DNA of 22,286 bases from JAJYQH01 sp036261615 (GCA_036261615.1 DATAKK010000059.1:1-22286); one strand, 5' to 3'; counted from the first letter of the stretch, positions 12,575 to 21,744 are shown. Numbers and translations are program-made. The notes: generated from the letters alone by a model not told the origin.

Positions 12575-15500
12575 CGGACACGGCGCACTCGACCGGTCAC
12601 GAGACCGGGCTCGACGGACCCGTGGGCGACGCCCTGGTGAGGAGCCGACGGTTCTTCACCAGGGCGGACGTGTCGGAGGACAACCGCGCGATCTTCCGTG
12701 AGGGCGGACGCAGCGACTGGTTCTACCGCGACCGCTGGGCCTACGACAAGGTCGTCCGCTCGACCCACGGCGTCAACTGCACGGGATCGTGCAGCTGGAA
12801 GGTCTACGTCAAGGACGGCATCATCACCTGGGAGGCCCAGCAGACCGACTACCCGTCGGTCGGCCCCGACCGCCCCGAGTACGAGCCCCGCGGCTGCCCC
12901 CGGGGCGCGTCGTTCTCCTGGTACACCTACTCGCCGACCCGGGTGCGCTATCCCTACATCCGAGGCACCCTGCTCGACCTGTTCCGGACGGCCAAGGAGG
13001 AGCACGGCGACCCGGTCGTGGCGTGGGCGTCCATCGTCCAGGACCCCGACAAGGCGCGCTCGTACAAGAAGGCGCGCGGCAAGGGCGGCCTGGTGCGCGC
13101 GACGTGGGCCGAGGCGATCGAGATGGTCGCCGCCGCCCACACCTACATCATCAAGCGCTGGGGCCCCGACCGCATCGCCGGCTTCTCCCCGATCCCGGCG
13201 ATGAGCATGGTCTCGCACGCGTCCGGCGCCCGCTACACCAGCCTCATCGGCGGCTCGATGCTGTCGTTCTACGACTGGTACGCCGACCTGCCGGTCGCCA
13301 GCCCGCAGGTGTTCGGCGACCAGACCGACGTGCCCGAGTCCGGCGACTGGTGGGACGCCGGCTACCTCATCATGTGGGGCTCCAACATCCCGCTCACCCG
13401 GACGCCGGACGCCCACTGGATGACCGAGGCCCGGTACCGCGGCCAGAAGGTCGTCGTGATGAGCCCCGACTACGCGGAGAACGTCAAGTTCGCCGACGAG
13501 TGGCTGCCCGTGGCGCCCGGCAGCGACGCCGCGCTCGGCATGGCGATGGGGCACGTCGTGCTGCGCGAGTTCTTCGTCGAACGCACCGTCGACTACTTCG
13601 ACACCTACGTCAAGCACTACACCGACCTGCCGTTCCTCGTGAGCCTCGAGGCGCAGCCCGACGGCAGCTTCAAGCCGGGCAAGTTCCTCGTGGCCGGCGA
13701 CTTCGACAACCCCCAGCGCGGCTCCGAGAACGCGATGTTCAAGCCGGCGATGTGGAACAGCGTCACCGACGCGCCCGAGATCCCGCACGGCACCCTCGGC
13801 CACCGCTTCGGCGACGAGGGGCTCGGCCAGTGGAACCTCGAGCTCGGCGACCTTGAGCCCGCGCTGAGCCTGGCCGGCGCCTCGTCCGAGGGCGTCGAGC
13901 TGGTGCTGCCGGCGTTCGACACCACCGACGGCACGGCGCGACCGCTGCGTCGCGGCGTCCCGGTGCGCCGGGTCGGGGAGCACGTCGTCACCACCGTGTT
14001 CGACCTCATGCTCGCGCAGTACGGCGTGGGCCGCGACGGCCTGCCCGGCCAGTGGCCGACCGGCTACGACGACATCGACTCGCCCTACACCCCCGCGTGG
14101 CAGGAGACGATCACCAACGTGCCGGCCGACAAGGTCGCCCGGATCGCCCGCGAGTTCGCCCGCAACGCCGAGCAGACCCAGGGCCGCTCGATGATCGTCA
14201 TGGGTGCAGGCACCAACCACTGGTACCACTCCGACGTCATCTACCGCACGATGCTCACCCTCACCACCATCACCGGGTGCCAGGGCCGCAACGGCGGTGG
14301 CTGGGCGCACTACGTGGGCCAGGAGAAGGCCCGTCCGATCACCGGCTGGGCGCAGATGGCGTTCGGCCTCGACTGGGCCCGGCCGCCCCGGCAGATGATC
14401 CAGACCGGGTTCTGGTACATCCACTCCGACCAGTGGCGCTACGACACCTTCTCCGCCGACAGCCTGTCGGCCGGCGAGGTCGGCAACGACGCGTTCCGGG
14501 GGCGGGTCACCGCCGACCTGTACGCGCAGTCGGTGCGCTCGGGGTGGATGCCGTCGTACCCGACGTTCGACCGCAACCCGCTCCAACTGGCCGACGACGC
14601 CGAGGCGTCCGGACGCCCGGTCGGCGACTACGTCGTCGACGAGCTCACCTCCGGCAAGCTGCACTTCGCCGTCGAAGACCCGGACGCCGAGAAGAACTGG
14701 CCCCGGGCGCTCACCCTGTGGCGGGCCAACCTGTTCGGGAACTCGGCGAAGGGCGACGAGTACTTCCTCAAGCACGTCCTCGGCACCGACCACGCGGTGC
14801 TCGCCGCCGAGACTCCCGAGCACCTGCGTCCCCGCGACATCCGCTGGCACGAGCAGGCGCCCGAGGGCAAGCTCGACCTCGTCTGCACCCTCGACTTCCG
14901 GATGACCAGCTCGACCCTCATGTCCGACGTCATCCTCCCCGCGGCGACGTGGTACGAGAAGCACGACATCAACACGACCGACATGCACCCGTTCGTGCAC
15001 CCGTTCACCCCGGCGATCAACCCGCCGTGGCAGGCGAAGACCGACTGGGACATCTTCAAGCTGCTCAGCGACAAGGTGGCCGAGTTCGCGCAGGTGCACC
15101 TGGGCACCCGCAAGGACGTCGTCGCGGTGCCGATGCTGCACGACACGGCCGACGCCATGGCCACCGTGCACGGGGTGGTGCGTGACTGGAAGACCGGCGA
15201 GGTGCCGGCGGTCCCCGGCGTCACCATGCCCAAGCTGGTGGTCGTCGAGCGCGACTACACCAAGCTCGGCGAGCAGTACGCCTCGGTCGGGCCGCTGCTC
15301 GACAAGCTCGGCACGAGCACCAAGGGCGTGACCGTCGACGTCTCCAGCGCCATCGAGTACCTCAAGGGCAAGAACGGGGTGCGCGCGGGCGACGGGATCG
15401 CGGCCGGGCGTCCCCGGCTCGACACCGGCATCAACGTCGCCGAGACGATCATGGCGCTGGCCGGCACCACCAACGGGCACCTCGCCACCCAGGGGTTCAG

Positions 15501-16287
15501 GAACCTGGAGAAGCGCACCGGCACCCGGCTGCACGATCTGTCGGCCGAGCACGAGGGCAAGATCGTCACCTTCTCCGACATCGTCGGCGCGCCCACCCCG
15601 GTGATCACCTCCCCGGAGTGGTCGGGCTCCGAGCACGGCGGACGCCGCTACAGCCCGTTCACCATCAACGTCGAGCGGATGAAGCCCTGGCACACCCTCA
15701 CCGGACGCCAGCACTTCTACCTCGACCACGACTGGATGATCGCCCTCGGCGAGACGATGCCCACCTACCGCGGCCCGCTCAACATGCACGCCCTGTTCGG
15801 CGAGGCCGAGATCGGCGCGAAGAACGAGTTGGGGGTCAGCGTCCGCTACCTCACCCCGCACTTCAAGTGGGCGATCCACAGCCAGTACCAGGACAACTGG
15901 TACATGCAGACGCTCTCGCGGGGCGGCCAGCAGGTGTGGATGAGCGTCCAGGACGCCGAGAAGGTCGGCATCCAGGACAACGACTGGGTCGAACTGGTCA
16001 ACCGCAACGGCGTCGTCAACGCCCGGGCGATCGTGTCGCACCGGATGCCCGAGGGGACCGTGTTCATGTACCACGCCCAGGACCGGCTGATCAACGTGCC
16101 GCTCACCGAGACCACCGGACGCCGCGGCGGCATCCACAACTCCCTCACCCGGATCCTCGTCAAACCGACGCACCTCATCGGCGGGTACGGCCAGTTGTCG
16201 TTCGCGTTCAACTACCTCGGTCCCACCGGCAACAACCGGGACGAGGTCACCATGATCCGCAAGCGTTCGCAGAACGTCACCTACTGA
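12571..16287 (+). CDS. narG: Respiratory nitrate reductase, alpha subunit
   Basis: A 1238-residue catalytic subunit, close to the usual ~1250, that reduces nitrate to nitrite at a Mo-bis-MGD centre on the cytosolic face. The N-terminal FS0 cluster site is H66-GVN-C70-TGS-C74 and GC109PRG, the His-Cys3 set of NarG. SFYDWYADLP contains Asp235, which corresponds to the Mo-ligating Asp222 of E. coli. The N-terminus has no twin-arginine signal, as expected for the cytosol-facing type. The frame extends upstream into the regulator gene, but the ATG at 12571 has AAAGGG seven bases before it and overlaps the regulator stop. The product works with NarH and NarI and needs NarJ plus the cofactor genes downstream. 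Confidence 0.97.
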   Translation: MTDTAHSTGHETGLDGPVGDALVRSRRFFTRADVSEDNRAIFREGGRSDWFYRDRWAYDKVVRSTHGVNCTGSCSWKVYVKDGIITWEAQQTDYPSVGPDRPEYEPRGCPRGASFSWYTYSPTRVRYPYIRGTLLDLFRTAKEEHGDPVVAWASIVQDPDKARSYKKARGKGGLVRATWAEAIEMVAAAHTYIIKRWGPDRIAGFSPIPAMSMVSHASGARYTSLIGGSMLSFYDWYADLPVASPQVFGDQTDVPESGDWWDAGYLIMWGSNIPLTRTPDAHWMTEARYRGQKVVVMSPDYAENVKFADEWLPVAPGSDAALGMAMGHVVLREFFVERTVDYFDTYVKHYTDLPFLVSLEAQPDGSFKPGKFLVAGDFDNPQRGSENAMFKPAMWNSVTDAPEIPHGTLGHRFGDEGLGQWNLELGDLEPALSLAGASSEGVELVLPAFDTTDGTARPLRRGVPVRRVGEHVVTTVFDLMLAQYGVGRDGLPGQWPTGYDDIDSPYTPAWQETITNVPADKVARIAREFARNAEQTQGRSMIVMGAGTNHWYHSDVIYRTMLTLTTITGCQGRNGGGWAHYVGQEKARPITGWAQMAFGLDWARPPRQMIQTGFWYIHSDQWRYDTFSADSLSAGEVGNDAFRGRVTADLYAQSVRSGWMPSYPTFDRNPLQLADDAEASGRPVGDYVVDELTSGKLHFAVEDPDAEKNWPRALTLWRANLFGNSAKGDEYFLKHVLGTDHAVLAAETPEHLRPRDIRWHEQAPEGKLDLVCTLDFRMTSSTLMSDVILPAATWYEKHDINTTDMHPFVHPFTPAINPPWQAKTDWDIFKLLSDKVAEFAQVHLGTRKDVVAVPMLHDTADAMATVHGVVRDWKTGEVPAVPGVTMPKLVVVERDYTKLGEQYASVGPLLDKLGTSTKGVTVDVSSAIEYLKGKNGVRAGDGIAAGRPRLDTGINVAETIMALAGTTNGHLATQGFRNLEKRTGTRLHDLSAEHEGKIVTFSDIVGAPTPVITSPEWSGSEHGGRRYSPFTINVERMKPWHTLTGRQHFYLDHDWMIALGETMPTYRGPLNMHALFGEAEIGAKNELGVSVRYLTPHFKWAIHSQYQDNWYMQTLSRGGQQVWMSVQDAEKVGIQDNDWVELVNRNGVVNARAIVSHRMPEGTVFMYHAQDRLINVPLTETTGRRGGIHNSLTRILVKPTHLIGGYGQLSFAFNYLGPTGNNRDEVTMIRKRSQNVTY

Positions 16288-16307
16288 CCGAAAGGCACCC
16301 CAAGAGC

Positions 16308-17984
16308 ATGCGCATCATGGCCCAGATGTCGATGGTGATGAACCTCGACAAGTGCATCGGCTGCCACACCTGCTCGGTGACCTGCAAGCAGGCGTGGACC
16401 AACCGCACGGGCACCGAGTACGTGTGGTTCAACAACGTCGAGACCCGCCCCGGTCTCGGCTACCCGCGCCGCTACGAGGACCAGGAGAAGTGGCAGGGCG
16501 GCTGGGAGCTCAAGAAGAACGGGCGGCTCAAACTCAAGGCCGGCGGCCGGTTCACCAAGCTGCTGACGATCTTCGGCAACCCCAAGCTGCCGAGCATCGA
16601 CGACTACTACGAGCCGTGGACCTACGACTACGACACGCTGCTCAACTCCCCGGCCCAGGAACACTTCCCGGTCGCGCAGCCGCACTCGATGCTCACGGGC
16701 AAGCCGATGCAGCCGAAGTGGGGCGCCAACTGGGACGACGACCTCGGCGGCACGTACGTCACCGGCAAGGACGACGTCATGCTCAAGGACATCTCCGAGA
16801 AGGTGAAGTTCGAGTTCGAGCAGACGTTCATGTTCTACCTGCCGCGCATCTGCGAGCACTGCCTCAACCCGTCGTGCGTGGCGTCGTGCCCGTCGGGCGC
16901 GATCTACAAGCGCAGCGAGGACGGCATCGTGCTCGTCGACCAGGACCGCTGCCGCGGCTGGCGGATGTGCATCTCCGGCTGCCCGTACAAGAAGATCTAC
17001 TTCAACCACTCGACCGGCAAGGCCGAGAAGTGCACGTTCTGCTACCCCCGCATCGAGGTCGGCATCCCGACGGTGTGCGCGGAGACCTGCGTGGGCCGGC
17101 TCCGCTACATCGGGATCATGCTCTACGACGCGGACGCCGTGCTCGAGGCGGCGTCCACCACCGACGAGCACGGTCTCTACGAGGCTCAGCGGGGCGTGTT
17201 CCTCGACCCGTTCGACCCGGAGATCATCGCCGAGGCCGAGCGCCAGGGCATCCCGGCCGACTGGATGGAGGCGGCGCGCAAGTCGCCGGTGCGCCGGCTG
17301 ATCATGGACTACAAGGTCGCGCTGCCGCTGCACCCGGAGTACCGCACCATGCCGATGGTCTGGTACATCCCGCCGCTGTCGCCGGTGGTCGACGCGCTGA
17401 GCAACTCCGGGCACGACGCCGAGGACGCCGGCAACCTGTTCGGCGCGATCGACGCCCTGCGCATCCCGATGGAGTACCTGGCCAACCTGTTCACCGCCGG
17501 GGACGTGGCCCCGGTGCGCGGCGTCCTCGAGAAGCTCGCCGCCATGCGCTCGTACATGCGCGACCTCAACCTCGGCAACGAGCCGCAGGAGCACATCGCC
17601 CAGGCCGTCGGCATGACCGGCGCCGAGGTGCAGGAGATGTTCCGCCTGCTGGCGATCGCGAAGTACGAGGAGCGCTACGTCATCCCGACCGCGCACCAGG
17701 AGCAGGCGCACGGGCTCGAGGAGCTCGCCACCGAGTGCCCGGTCGGCGAGGGCAAGGCGGCCCACTTCGGCTCCGGCTCGGGCGGGCCGATCCCGATCGC
17801 CCTGCAGACGTTCAAGGAGGCCAAGGCGCGGATGCAGGCCGACGACTGGTCGCAGGTGCCCGGCAGCCTCAGCTACATGGAGTGGGACGGCCGCGGCATG
17901 CCCGGCAAGGCCTCGCCCGAGGAGGTCGCGCAGCGTCCCGGCATCCCGGGTTCGGTGCCGGGCACGGGCGAGGACGACCTGTGA
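16308..17984 (+). CDS. narH: Respiratory nitrate reductase, beta (iron-sulfur) subunit
   Basis: A 558-residue electron-transfer subunit linking the NarI hemes to NarG. Four ferredoxin-like cysteine groups are intact: CIGCHTCSVTC (from Cys16), CEHCLNPSCVASC, CRGWRMCISGC and CTFCYPRIEVGIPTVCAETC. The Trp in CRGW replaces a cysteine and gives the [3Fe-4S] cluster known for NarH. The start MRIMAQMSMVMNLDKC aligns with E. coli MKIRSQVGMVLNLDKC. GAAAGG lies 12 bases before the ATG, which is rather far, so initiation may depend partly on coupling to narG, 20 bases upstream. The end overlaps the narJ start. Confidence 0.97.
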   Translation: MRIMAQMSMVMNLDKCIGCHTCSVTCKQAWTNRTGTEYVWFNNVETRPGLGYPRRYEDQEKWQGGWELKKNGRLKLKAGGRFTKLLTIFGNPKLPSIDDYYEPWTYDYDTLLNSPAQEHFPVAQPHSMLTGKPMQPKWGANWDDDLGGTYVTGKDDVMLKDISEKVKFEFEQTFMFYLPRICEHCLNPSCVASCPSGAIYKRSEDGIVLVDQDRCRGWRMCISGCPYKKIYFNHSTGKAEKCTFCYPRIEVGIPTVCAETCVGRLRYIGIMLYDADAVLEAASTTDEHGLYEAQRGVFLDPFDPEIIAEAERQGIPADWMEAARKSPVRRLIMDYKVALPLHPEYRTMPMVWYIPPLSPVVDALSNSGHDAEDAGNLFGAIDALRIPMEYLANLFTAGDVAPVRGVLEKLAAMRSYMRDLNLGNEPQEHIAQAVGMTGAEVQEMFRLLAIAKYEERYVIPTAHQEQAHGLEELATECPVGEGKAAHFGSGSGGPIPIALQTFKEAKARMQADDWSQVPGSLSYMEWDGRGMPGKASPEEVAQRPGIPGSVPGTGEDDL

Positions 17985-18694
17985 GCCGCTGGCTGGGAAC
18001 CCCGACCCGTCGTGCGGGCTGGCCGGCGCCCACGCTCGCCGAGCCCGACCTGCGCACCGCCTGGCAAGCCATCTCGCTGCTGCTCGACTACCCCGGTGAC
18101 GAGCTCCTCGGCGTCCTGCCGGTGCTGAGGGACGCCGTGAGCCCGCTGCCGCCCCCGGTCGGGCAGCCGCTGGTGCGGCTGGTCGACGAGCTGGCGGCCA
18201 CGGACGTGGTGCGGCTGCGGTCCGACTACGTCGCGACCTTCGACACCACCCGCCGCTGCGCCCTGCACCTCACGTACTACTCCTACGGCGACACCCGCAA
18301 GCGCGGCATCGCGCTCGTGCAGTTCAAGCAGGCGTACCGGCGCGGCGGGCTCGAGGTCACCGAGGACGAGCTGCCCGACCACCTCAGCGTCGTCCTCGAG
18401 TTCGGGGCGACCGCCGACGTCGGCATCGCCTGGAAGCTGCTCAACGACCACCGGGTCGGCGTCGAACTGCTGCGGCTGGCCCTGGCCGACCGCGGGTCGC
18501 GCTGGCACGCCGCGGTCGAGGCGCTCGCCGCCACCCTCCCGACCCTGCGCGGCGACCAGGAGCAGGCGATCGCCACCCTGCTGGCGGAGGGGCCGCCGAA
18601 CGAGGACGTCGGGCTCGACGCCTACTCCCTCGACCCCCGCCTCAACCCGCACCCGGACGCCGACGAGGCGCTCCTCGAAGGAGTCAACCGATGA
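17981..18694 (+). CDS. narJ: Nitrate reductase assembly chaperone (delta)
   Basis: A 237-residue, all-helical cytosolic chaperone that holds NarGH and promotes insertion of the molybdenum cofactor and membrane attachment; it is not part of the final enzyme. Family marks are AISLLLDYPGDELL near the N-terminus, the stretch SDYVATFD…HLTYYSYGDTRKRGIALVQFKQAYRRGG, and ELPDHLSVVLEF, the NarJ ELPDHLP-type motif. The GTG start at 17981 overlaps the narH stop (GTGA) and the stop overlaps the narI start (ATGA), so the three genes are tightly coupled. The length matches E. coli NarJ. Confidence 0.93.
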   Translation: MSRWLGTPTRRAGWPAPTLAEPDLRTAWQAISLLLDYPGDELLGVLPVLRDAVSPLPPPVGQPLVRLVDELAATDVVRLRSDYVATFDTTRRCALHLTYYSYGDTRKRGIALVQFKQAYRRGGLEVTEDELPDHLSVVLEFGATADVGIAWKLLNDHRVGVELLRLALADRGSRWHAAVEALAATLPTLRGDQEQAIATLLAEGPPNEDVGLDAYSLDPRLNPHPDADEALLEGVNR

Positions 18695-19434
18695 ACACCT
18701 TTCTCTGGGTGGTCTTCCCCTACATCAGCATCGCGGTGTTCGTCGTCGGCCTCATCTGGCGCTACCGCTACGACAAGTTCGGCTGGACCACCCGCAGCTC
18801 CCAGATCTACGAGGGCCGGCTGCTGCGCATCGGCAGCCCGCTGTTCCACTTCGGCATCATCCTCGCGTTCTTCGGGCACGTCATGGGCCTGCTCATCCCC
18901 GGGTGGCTCACCGAGGACGTCGGCATCCCCAACGCCGCGTACCACGTGGGCGCGGTGGTCGGCGGGACGATCGCGGGCCTCATGGTCGTCGTCGGCTTCG
19001 TCATCCTGGTCTTCCGCCGGCGCACGGTGAGGCGGGTGTTCAACGCGACCACGGTCAACGACAAGGTGATGTACCTCGTCCTGGGCCTGGTGATCTTCTT
19101 CGGCATGTACAACACGATCAGCAGCGCCGTGAGCGAGCACTACAACTACCGGCTCGGCGTCTCCCCGTGGTTCCGGAGCATCTTCATGTTCCAGCCGCAG
19201 CCGGAGCTCATCGCGGCGGCGCCCATCCAGTTCCGCCTGCACGCGTTCCTCGCGTTCCTCCTGTTCCTCATCTGGCCGTTCACCCGCCTCGTGCACGTGT
19301 TCAGCGCGCCCATCGGCTACCTCACCCGGCCCTACATCGTCTACCGCTCGGCCGGCCAGCGCCGTCGGGCCAACGTGCACGCGCCGGCCAAGACGTGGGA
19401 GCGTCCCACCCTCACCAAGCAGGGACGCCGGTGA
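18691..19434 (+). CDS. narI: Respiratory nitrate reductase, gamma (cytochrome b) subunit
   Basis: A 247-residue membrane subunit with five spans that oxidises menaquinol and passes electrons to NarH. Four histidines sit where the two b hemes are ligated in NarI: His53 and His63 (SPLFHFGIILAFFGHVMG), and His184 and His202 (FRLHAFLAFL, TRLVHVFSAP). The tail is basic and cytosolic (from about 210). The start overlaps the narJ stop by four bases; the stop overlaps the next gene's GTG. The sequence is complete, so the locus encodes a whole NarGHI enzyme. Confidence 0.95.
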   Translation: MNTFLWVVFPYISIAVFVVGLIWRYRYDKFGWTTRSSQIYEGRLLRIGSPLFHFGIILAFFGHVMGLLIPGWLTEDVGIPNAAYHVGAVVGGTIAGLMVVVGFVILVFRRRTVRRVFNATTVNDKVMYLVLGLVIFFGMYNTISSAVSEHYNYRLGVSPWFRSIFMFQPQPELIAAAPIQFRLHAFLAFLLFLIWPFTRLVHVFSAPIGYLTRPYIVYRSAGQRRRANVHAPAKTWERPTLTKQGRR

Positions 19435-19688
19435 GCGGCGACCTGGACGCCGGGCGCTGGCAGGCCTGGATCGAGGAGGTCTGCACCGCCATGGGTGTCG
19501 ACCCCCGGCTCGTGAACCTCGACGAGGTGCACGCGCTCAGCGGTGTCGTCGCCCGCGACGTCGTCCGCCCGATGGCGCCGGTGAGCGCGTTCATCTGGGG
19601 GGTCGCCTGCGCCCGGCATCCCGGATCGGACCCGTCCCAGCTGCGCGACGCGATCGTCGGGGCCATCCCGGTCGGCGTCCCCTCCTGA
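19431..19688 (+). CDS. Small DUF6457-like protein, stand-alone copy
   Basis: An 85-residue protein with no known reaction. It resembles the actinobacterial DUF6457 domain: a helical WQAWIEEVCTAMGVDP start, an acidic middle, then VARDVVRPMAPVSAFIWGVACA, matching the usual RPAAPLTTFLVG-type core. The same domain forms the C-terminus of the MobA-like protein two genes on (RPMAPVTAFVLGLAVG). The GTG start overlaps the narI stop (GTGA) and the TGA overlaps the moeA ATG by one base, so it is cotranslated with nitrate reductase and cofactor genes. I infer a helper role in Mo-bis-MGD synthesis or its delivery to NarG. The assignment is from recalled family pattern, not a search. Confidence 0.8.
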   Translation: MSGDLDAGRWQAWIEEVCTAMGVDPRLVNLDEVHALSGVVARDVVRPMAPVSAFIWGVACARHPGSDPSQLRDAIVGAIPVGVPS

Positions 19689-20887
19689 TGCGCGCGGTCC
19701 TGTCGATCGAGGAGTACCTCGAGGAATTGCTCGCCCTCGTCGAGCCGCTGCCCGCCGAGCCGTGTGCCCTGGAGGCCGCCCTCGGCCGCACCCTCGCCGC
19801 ACCCGTCACCAGCCGCGGCGACGTCCCCGCCTTCGCGAACTCGGCGATGGACGGGTTCGCGGTGCACGGCGACGACCTGCGGGTCGGGGTGGTGCTGCGC
19901 GAGGTGGCCGAGGTCGCCGCCGGGAACGGCGAGGACCCCCGGTTCGGGTCCGGCGAGTGCGTCCGGATCATGACCGGCGCACCCGTGCCCACAGACGCCG
20001 ACACCGTCATCCAGCGCGAGCTGGTCACCGAGGTGCCCGGCGGCGTCCGGGTCGACGACGTGGTGGCCCCGGGCGCGAACATCCGGGGGGCGGGAGAGGA
20101 CCTGCGGGCCGGGCAGGACGTGCTCGGGGTGGGCCATGTGCTCGACCCGTCGGCGATCGGCCTGGTCGCCGCGTGCGGGTGGGCTGAGGTGGCAGTGAGC
20201 AGGCGTCCCCGGGTGGCAGTCGCCGCCACCGGCGACGAGCTGGTGGCGCCCGGCGGCGACCTCGGACGCGGGCAGATCTTCGAGTCGAACGGGCACCTGC
20301 TGCGCGCCGCGCTCACCCGGGACGGCGCCGACGTGCTGACCCTCGGCGTACTGCCCGACGAGTCGGACGCCTTCGCCCGCGGCCTCGATGCGGCCGCCGG
20401 GGCCGACCTCATCGTGCTCGCCGGGGGCGTGAGCGTCGGCGACCACGACGTCGCCCGGATCGTGCTCACCGAGCGCGCCGGTGGCCAGTTCCGGCATGTT
20501 CGGATGCAGCCGGGCAAGCCGCAGGGCTTCGCCCGGTGGAACGGGACGCCGGTGGTGGCGCTCCCGGGCAACCCGATGAGCGCCGCGATCAGCTACGAGC
20601 TGTTCGTCCGCGCCCTGCTCGACCGGATGGGCGGGCGGCCGGCGCGGCCGTGGCGCCCCGCGATCGCGGGCTCGGGCTGGCGCTCCCCCGCCGGCCGCCG
20701 CCAGCTCCTGCCCGTGGTCACGTCGGTGACGGACGCCGGTGTGCTCACCGCGCACCCGGCCCACCGCCGCGGGTCGGCGTCGCACCTGGTTAGCGCGCTG
20801 GCGCTGGCGGACTCGCTGGCCATGGTGGCCGAGGACGTCACCGAGGTGAGTGAGGGCCACCGGCTGCTCGTCAGGAGCCTGGCATGA
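19688..20887 (+). CDS. moeA: Molybdopterin molybdenumtransferase
   Basis: A 399-residue cytosolic enzyme that inserts molybdate into adenylylated molybdopterin to give Mo-MPT. MoeA marks in order: the N-terminal SIEEYLEELLALVEPL, FANSAMDGFAV, CVRIMTGAPVPTDADTVIQRE, GANIRGAGEDLRAG, the MoCF-type domain VAVAATGDELVAPG, LAGGVSVGDHD, QPGKPQGFARW and LPGNPMSAAISYELFVR, and a C-terminal beta domain. The length is normal. It sits between the two DUF6457-like genes in the nar operon, with a one-base overlap upstream and an ATGA overlap downstream. Placement here links cofactor supply to nitrate reductase expression. Confidence 0.95.
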   Translation: MRAVLSIEEYLEELLALVEPLPAEPCALEAALGRTLAAPVTSRGDVPAFANSAMDGFAVHGDDLRVGVVLREVAEVAAGNGEDPRFGSGECVRIMTGAPVPTDADTVIQRELVTEVPGGVRVDDVVAPGANIRGAGEDLRAGQDVLGVGHVLDPSAIGLVAACGWAEVAVSRRPRVAVAATGDELVAPGGDLGRGQIFESNGHLLRAALTRDGADVLTLGVLPDESDAFARGLDAAAGADLIVLAGGVSVGDHDVARIVLTERAGGQFRHVRMQPGKPQGFARWNGTPVVALPGNPMSAAISYELFVRALLDRMGGRPARPWRPAIAGSGWRSPAGRRQLLPVVTSVTDAGVLTAHPAHRRGSASHLVSALALADSLAMVAEDVTEVSEGHRLLVRSLA

Positions 20888-21744
20888 GCGGGCCGGTCGA
20901 GTTCGACGCCGTCGTGCTGGCCGGTGGTCAGGGGTCGCGGCTGGGCGGGGTGAGCAAGGCGGATCTGGTGGTGGGCGGCGTCCGGTTGCTCGACCTGGTG
21001 CTGGACGCGGCCCGGGACGCCCGCACCCGGGTGGTGGTGGGAGACGTGGCCGCACCCCCCGGCGTCCTCGTCACCCGGGAGGATCCCGCCGGCACCGGAC
21101 CCGCCGCGGGCCTGGCCGCCGGGCTTGCCGCCATCACCGACCCCGCGCCGTGGACCTTGGTGTTGGCCTGCGACCTGCCGGACGCCACCGGCGTGGTGCC
21201 GTCGCTCATCGACGCAGCGGGCGTCGCTGACGCCGGCACCGACGGCTGCTGCGCCTCCGGCCCGGACGGCTCGCTCCAATGGCTGCTCGGGCTCTACCGC
21301 ACCGACGCCCTGCGGCGCGCCGTCGCCGCGTACGGTGATCCCCGGAACCGCTCGGTGCGCGGGATGCTCGCCCCCCTCGCGCTCACCGGCGTCCGCCCGG
21401 CCGACGGGCTCACCGACGACCTCGACACCTGGGCCGATCACGCCCGCTGGAACGCCCATCTGAGAAGGAAGAACCGCATGCGCGAACCCGAGGACCGCAG
21501 CCAGTGGCGCCCGTTCATCGACGCGGCCTGCCGCGCGGTCGACATCGACCCCGCGCTCGTCGACGAGGACGCCGTGCTCACCCTCACCCGTGAGGTCGCC
21601 CACGCCGGCGCCCGGCCGATGGCCCCGGTCACCGCGTTCGTCCTCGGCCTCGCGGTGGGCGCGTCCCCCGACACCGACCCGGAGTACCTGCGCCGCGTCA
21701 TCGAGGACGCCGTCTCGGCCGCTCCCCTGCCCCCGGACGCCTGA
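20884..21744 (+). CDS. mobA: MobA-like molybdenum cofactor guanylyltransferase fused to a DUF6457-like domain
   Basis: A 286-residue two-domain protein. Residues about 1-190 are a nucleotidyltransferase that joins GMP to Mo-MPT for the bis-MGD cofactor: LAGGQGSRLGGVSKADLVVGG (the GTP-binding LAGGxSxRxGxxK type) and LACDLPDATG (the ACDxP metal site). Residues about 199-286 repeat the domain of the 19431-19688 gene (SQWRPFIDAACRAVDIDPALV…ARPMAPVTAFVLGLAVG). Between them, GAGAAGGAAG and an in-frame ATG at 21478 could start the second domain separately. The ATG start overlaps the moeA stop (ATGA). It is the last gene of the nar run; no clear terminator follows. Confidence 0.9.
   Translation: MSGPVEFDAVVLAGGQGSRLGGVSKADLVVGGVRLLDLVLDAARDARTRVVVGDVAAPPGVLVTREDPAGTGPAAGLAAGLAAITDPAPWTLVLACDLPDATGVVPSLIDAAGVADAGTDGCCASGPDGSLQWLLGLYRTDALRRAVAAYGDPRNRSVRGMLAPLALTGVRPADGLTDDLDTWADHARWNAHLRRKNRMREPEDRSQWRPFIDAACRAVDIDPALVDEDAVLTLTREVAHAGARPMAPVTAFVLGLAVGASPDTDPEYLRRVIEDAVSAAPLPPDA
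21465..21480 (+). promoter_or_regulatory. Possible internal ribosome-binding site and start inside mobA
   Basis: AAGGA (21465-21469), within AGAAGGAAG, lies eight bases before an in-frame ATG (21478-21480) at the junction between the MobA and DUF6457-like domains. It could yield a separate 88-residue C-terminal product in addition to the fusion. Either it is in use, or it is a relic of two genes that merged after loss of a stop codon. Confidence 0.5.

Noticed and set aside
12565..16173. Very long open frame on the minus strand opposite narG
   Set aside because: It is the mirror of narG codons in GC-rich DNA. It has no recognisable domains and is low-complexity in Val/Gly/Asp/Arg. narG itself is unmistakable.
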